Made by a program: the position numbers and the translations under genes. From positions 1 to 8,648 of the forward strand of contig URMC01000073.1 in assembly GCA_900548735.1 (NCBI GenBank): a stretch of 8,648 nucleotides of DNA, written 5' to 3'. Shown here piece by piece: positions 5,812-8,648 of this stretch. Under the pieces are notes generated by a model. It was given only the letters and a program-made list of their open reading frames with translations. It made no database searches and was not told the origin of the DNA. The number at the start of each line of letters is the position of its first letter. Positions within the stretch are counted from its first letter, which is position 1. The stretch is from an uncultured Eubacteriales bacterium. Its GTDB lineage: Bacteria > Bacillota > Clostridia > Oscillospirales > CAG-272.

Positions 5812-6876
5812 ATGAAAAAAATTTGTATCGGTGTGATCGGGTGCGGGCGGATTGCGAACAACGCCCATTTTCCTGCCCTTGCGAAAATCGGGGAGGTACG
5901 GGTTAAATACGCGTGCGATCTGATCCCCGAAAAGGCGCTTGCCGCAAAAGAAAAGTATCCTTTTATCGAGCACGCGGTGACCGATTATCAGACCGTGCTG
6001 AGAGACGGCGAGGTGGAAGCCGTATGGGTGCTGACGCCGAATTTTGCGCACTATACGATTACGATGGAGGCGCTGGCGGCGGGCAAACACGTTTTTTGTG
6101 AAAAACCGATCACCGTAAACTATCCGCTTTCCCTCAAAATGGCGCAAAAGGCGGAAGAATGCGGCAAAATTCTTAACATCGGCGTATGCAATCGCTTTTT
6201 TGCCCCCGTGGAAAAACTGGCGCAGATGGTTGCCGACGGGCGATTCGGCAAGGTCTATCACGTCAACTGCTCTTTTTGCGAGTTTCGCTCCATCCCCGGT
6301 CTTGGCGGCGCATTTACCACCAAAGCGCAGTCCGGCGGGGGTGTGCTGATCGATTGGGGCGTACACTTTTTTGACCTGATTCTGTACCTTCTCGGCGGGG
6401 CAAAGGTACAATCCGTTTCGGGCGCTTCTTACAGCGAAATGGCGAAGGACCTCACCGCCTACCGTTACAAAAAGATGTGGGCGGAGGACACCGCCGATCT
6501 CCTGCACGGGACCAACGACGTGGAGGACTACATCACCGGGTTTGTACGCACGGATAAAGCCAGCATCAGTTTCAACGGCGCCTGGGCGGAAAATCTGGAT
6601 CGGAAACAGATGTATGTGGATATTCTCGGTGACAAAGGCGGGGCGCGACATGAGTATCTCAAAGGGTTTACGTTTACCGACGGCGCCACCCTGGAAAGTC
6701 AAACCCCGGAGATGGAAAGCGAAAATATGTACCTGTGCGAGGATCGCGCGTTTCTGGAATCCGTGCGCACCGGGATGAAAAACAAAGGTCATATTTCCGA
6801 GGTGCTGGAAACGGCAAAACTGTTGGACGCGATTTACCGCTCGGCAGATACCGGCAAGGAGGTCACGCTCGGATGA
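5812..6876 (+). CDS. Gfo/Idh/MocA family NAD(P)-dependent oxidoreductase
   Basis: A 354-residue dehydrogenase. Family members oxidise or reduce sugars, inositols, nucleotide sugars and related alcohols at a C-OH/C=O with NAD(P). The N-terminal Rossmann fold starts ICIGVIGCGRIANNAHFPAL (G10-C-G12-R-I-A15). The conserved EKP is at 97-99 (K98 is the likely catalytic lysine). The C-terminal alpha/beta domain has GGGVLIDWGVHFFD with D181, H185 and D188, the family's catalytic Asp/His pattern. Length is typical. The frame is open from 5737, but the real start is ATG 5812: the fold begins there and GGAGGA at 5799-5804 is correctly spaced. The stop overlaps the next ATG (ATGA, 6873-6876), so it is the first gene of an operon of at least three genes. 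Substrate unknown; the isomerase downstream suggests a sugar, inositol or keto-sugar. Confidence 0.92.
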   Translation: MKKICIGVIGCGRIANNAHFPALAKIGEVRVKYACDLIPEKALAAKEKYPFIEHAVTDYQTVLRDGEVEAVWVLTPNFAHYTITMEALAAGKHVFCEKPITVNYPLSLKMAQKAEECGKILNIGVCNRFFAPVEKLAQMVADGRFGKVYHVNCSFCEFRSIPGLGGAFTTKAQSGGGVLIDWGVHFFDLILYLLGGAKVQSVSGASYSEMAKDLTAYRYKKMWAEDTADLLHGTNDVEDYITGFVRTDKASISFNGAWAENLDRKQMYVDILGDKGGARHEYLKGFTFTDGATLESQTPEMESENMYLCEDRAFLESVRTGMKNKGHISEVLETAKLLDAIYRSADTGKEVTLG

Positions 6877-7724
6877 CGAAAATCGGATTGATTGATTATT
6901 ATCTTGCCGAGTGGCACGCCGAAAACTACCCGGCGTGGCTCCGGCGTTATAACAGCGAGCACGGCACCGATTTTGAAATTGCCTTTGCCTATGGCGAGTT
7001 GGAGGCTTCCCCCCGGTCGGGCAAAACCACGGCGGAATGGTGCCGGGAATTCGGCGCGGCGGCGTGCGGCAGTGTGGCGGAAGTGTGCGAGAAAAGCGAC
7101 GTGCTGATGATTCTTGCCCCATCCAACCCCGAAAAACATCTTGCTTATGCCAAAATCGTTCTCCCTTACGGCAAGCCCACTTATATCGACAAAACCTTTG
7201 CCCCCGATTTTGCCACGGCGACCGAAATTTTCGCGCTGGCAAAAGCATATAACACGCCGGTTTTTTCCTCCTCTGCGCTACGCTTTGCCACGGAGCTGGA
7301 CGGGATTGCGCACGCCGGAAACGTGATTGTGACCGGGGGCGGGAGCGATTTTGCCGAGTATCTGATTCACCCGCTGGAAATGGCAGTTAAACTGCTTGGC
7401 GCAGGGGCGCTCCGCGTGCGCACCGAGCGGCAGGGCGGGCAGTACCTGGTGCGCGCCGAATGGACGGGCGGGCGTTTTGCCACGGTGGTGTTTGCGCCAA
7501 AAGCGGAATTTTCGGCAGAAGTGGAGACCGCGGACGGCACACATCTGCACAAGTCCGTCCGCTCCGAATATTTTTATGCGCTGATTTCGGATATCTGCCG
7601 CTTTTGGAAAGAGCGGGCGCCCTCGTTTGACCCGGCAGAGACCCTTGAAATCGCGGCGCTGCGTGAGGCGGCGCTGAACAGCCGCGGAGAGTGGATGCCG
7701 GTTTTGCGGGAGGGCGCGCGATGA
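6873..7724 (+). CDS. Short, divergent Gfo/Idh/MocA-like oxidoreductase
   Basis: A 283-residue protein that resembles the Gfo/Idh/MocA fold but departs from it at key places. The first strand reads MTKIGLIDYYLAEWH, without the GxGxxG/A nucleotide-binding loop. The segment matching EKP is DKTF at 106-109, keeping the lysine (K107) but not Glu or Pro. A later segment, GGGSDFAEYLIHPLEMAVKLLG, resembles the DxGxHxxD region and keeps a histidine (H166). Middle sequences such as DVLMILAPSNPEKHLAYA and FALAKAYNTPVFSSSALRF follow the family pattern. It is shorter than the usual 330-380 residues. The start ATG 6873 overlaps the previous stop (ATGA) and has AAGGAGGT at 6856-6863; the frame open from 6735 is not used. 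It may be a partner subunit, a dehydrogenase with altered cofactor binding, or a non-redox member. Function is unassigned. Confidence 0.82.
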   Translation: MTKIGLIDYYLAEWHAENYPAWLRRYNSEHGTDFEIAFAYGELEASPRSGKTTAEWCREFGAAACGSVAEVCEKSDVLMILAPSNPEKHLAYAKIVLPYGKPTYIDKTFAPDFATATEIFALAKAYNTPVFSSSALRFATELDGIAHAGNVIVTGGGSDFAEYLIHPLEMAVKLLGAGALRVRTERQGGQYLVRAEWTGGRFATVVFAPKAEFSAEVETADGTHLHKSVRSEYFYALISDICRFWKERAPSFDPAETLEIAALREAALNSRGEWMPVLREGAR

Positions 7725-8648
7725 AACTGGGCGTCATCACCGACTGTTTTCAAAAAACACTTGCCGACAGCATTCCTCTTGCCGCAGAACTCGGGTGTGA
7801 CGGCGTGCAAATTTACGCCACCACCGGAGAGTTTTCGCCCGAGGCGCTGACAAAGGAGAAAAAAGAGGAATACCGCAAGCTGTTGCAGCGCTACCGTCTG
7901 TCGGTATCGGCACTTTGCGGGGATCTCGGCGGGTTCGGATTTGAAATCGCCCGCGACAACCCTGAAAGAATCGCAAAAACCAAGCGGATTATTGACCTTG
8001 CCGCGGAGTTCGGCGCGCCGGTGGTTACCACGCATATCGGCGTGATTCCGGCGGAGAAAAACGACCCCGTTTGGCAGAATCTGAGGGCTGCCCTTGCCGA
8101 ATGCGGCAGATACGCCGCCGCAAACGGCGTTACGCTTGCGGTGGAGACAGGACCGGAGCCCGCATCGCGGCTGAAAGACTTTTTGGACGCCACCGAGGGC
8201 GGCGTGGGGGTCAATCTTGACCCCGCCAATCTGGTGATGGTGACGGGAGATGACCCGGTGGCGGCGGTCAGGACCCTACGGCGCTATATTGTCCATACGC
8301 ATATCAAGGACGGGATCATGCTGAAAAAAACCGACCCGAAAATCATCTACGACCACTTCGCCAGAGGCGGCATTCAGGCGCTGAATGTTGCCGATTATTT
8401 CAGGGAGACCCCGGTCGGGGAGGGGGCGGTGGATTTTCCCGCTTATCTTGCGGCATTACGGGAAATCGGCTATCACGGCTATCTGACCGTAGAGCGCGAA
8501 ACCGGCGCAGATCCCGTGGGCGACATCCGCGCGGCGCTTACCTTTTTGCGGGGCGCCTTGCGGATACCGCCTGCGGCGGGGGCACCTGCGGTGCGGCTTG
8601 CAGGCTGGTGCGCTACTTTGGGCGCACACACCCAAGGTTCGGCGACAG
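7721..8648 (+). CDS. Sugar phosphate isomerase/epimerase-type TIM-barrel protein, open at the window edge
   Basis: The frame starts at ATG 7721, overlapping the preceding stop by four bases (ATGA), with GCGGGAGGG just upstream, and runs without a stop to the window end (309 codons). It shows the xylose-isomerase-like TIM barrel (AP-endonuclease-2 family) that includes inosose dehydratase IolE-like enzymes and keto-sugar epimerases. The barrel opens MKLGVITDCFQ, then ELGCDGVQIY, VVTTHIGVIP (H105), LAVETGPEP (E142), VNLDPANL (D167), VHTHIKDG (H192, H194) and YLTVERE (E258). E142, D167, H194 and E258 fit the usual E-D-H-E divalent metal site. The domain normally ends near residue 280 (DIRAALTFLRGAL). 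The 28 residues after it are Gly/Ala/Pro-rich and do not look like family sequence. It probably acts in one pathway with the two oxidoreductases; substrate not determinable. Confidence 0.88.
   Translation, partial: MKLGVITDCFQKTLADSIPLAAELGCDGVQIYATTGEFSPEALTKEKKEEYRKLLQRYRLSVSALCGDLGGFGFEIARDNPERIAKTKRIIDLAAEFGAPVVTTHIGVIPAEKNDPVWQNLRAALAECGRYAAANGVTLAVETGPEPASRLKDFLDATEGGVGVNLDPANLVMVTGDDPVAAVRTLRRYIVHTHIKDGIMLKKTDPKIIYDHFARGGIQALNVADYFRETPVGEGAVDFPAYLAALREIGYHGYLTVERETGADPVGDIRAALTFLRGALRIPPAAGAPAVRLAGWCATLGAHTQGSAT
8561..8648. repeat. Hairpin-rich GC tail, possible dispersed repeat
   Basis: Three perfect inverted repeats follow one another: CCGCC/GGCGG (8567-8571 / 8575-8579) and GCACC/GGTGC (8582-8586 / 8590-8594), both with a TGC loop, then GTGCGC/GCGCAC (8608-8613 / 8622-8627) with an 8-base loop. 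They begin exactly where the isomerase domain should end. I infer an intergenic palindromic repeat, perhaps one that ended the assembly, read through by an open frame. Only one copy is visible. Confidence 0.4.

Noticed and set aside
6735..6872. Upstream extension of the second oxidoreductase frame to ATG 6735
   Set aside because: It would overlap the end of the first oxidoreductase out of frame. ATG 6873 has AAGGAGGT and the ATGA overlap typical of this operon.
5782..7248. 488-codon minus-strand frame across the two oxidoreductase genes
   Set aside because: It spans two real genes and their overlap on the opposite strand, lacks a ribosome binding site and has no recognisable domain.
5812..8648. 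C-glycoside deglycosidase (Dgp-type) cluster
   Set aside because: A Gfo/Idh/MocA enzyme plus a TIM-barrel protein is reminiscent of it, but the small partner subunit gene is not present and the same pair occurs in inositol and other sugar pathways. The evidence is too weak to name it.

Overview
The window holds a stretch of moderately GC-rich (high fifties percent by eye) chromosome from an anaerobic, probably uncultured Clostridia-type Firmicute. This assignment is an inference. It rests on an oxygen-sensitive class III ribonucleotide reductase operon with no aerobic counterpart in view, strong AGGAGG-type ribosome binding sites, consensus sigma-A promoters, and tightly overlapping genes. 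The first ~260 bases do not belong with the rest. They are strongly AT-rich and encode the start of a single-stranded DNA-binding protein (ssb) that breaks off abruptly at a GGATCC hexamer. Beyond it lies the 3' end of a PadR-like regulator gene in another frame and another base composition. That junction looks like a chimera, either an assembly or ligation artefact or, less likely, a real recombination.

Layout: 1-~262, AT-rich ssb fragment; ~262-459, PadR-like C-terminal remnant; 477-524, intrinsic terminator; 525-600, two further hairpins; 616-666, a consensus promoter flanked and overlapped by two NrdR-like boxes; 697-4693, three co-directional genes nrdG-nrdD-trxB; 4741-4776, a bidirectional terminator; 4776-5630 (minus strand), an AraC-family regulator; 5631-5811, a divergent promoter region; 5812 to the window end, a three-gene operon with ATGA overlaps (Gfo/Idh/MocA oxidoreductase, a shorter divergent member of that family, and a TIM-barrel sugar isomerase/epimerase open at the right edge).

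The nrd operon reads as a self-contained anaerobic dNTP-synthesis unit. NrdG (radical SAM) installs the glycyl radical in NrdD. NrdD carries an ATP-cone regulatory domain and an unusual C-terminal thioredoxin/glutaredoxin-like domain with a CPNC motif. The gene overlapping its stop codon encodes a thioredoxin-reductase-like flavoprotein that could re-reduce that domain. The flavoprotein lacks the HRRxxxR motif that usually gives NADPH specificity, so its electron donor is an open question. The paired NrdR-like boxes, 32 bp apart and overlapping the promoter, indicate repression by NrdR.

The right-hand operon, divergent from an AraC regulator, has the composition of a polyol, inositol or keto-sugar catabolic or modification cassette. 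Its substrate cannot be read from sequence alone. The last ~85 bases are hairpin-rich and extend the isomerase frame beyond the normal end of the family, which suggests a dispersed repeat at a contig edge.
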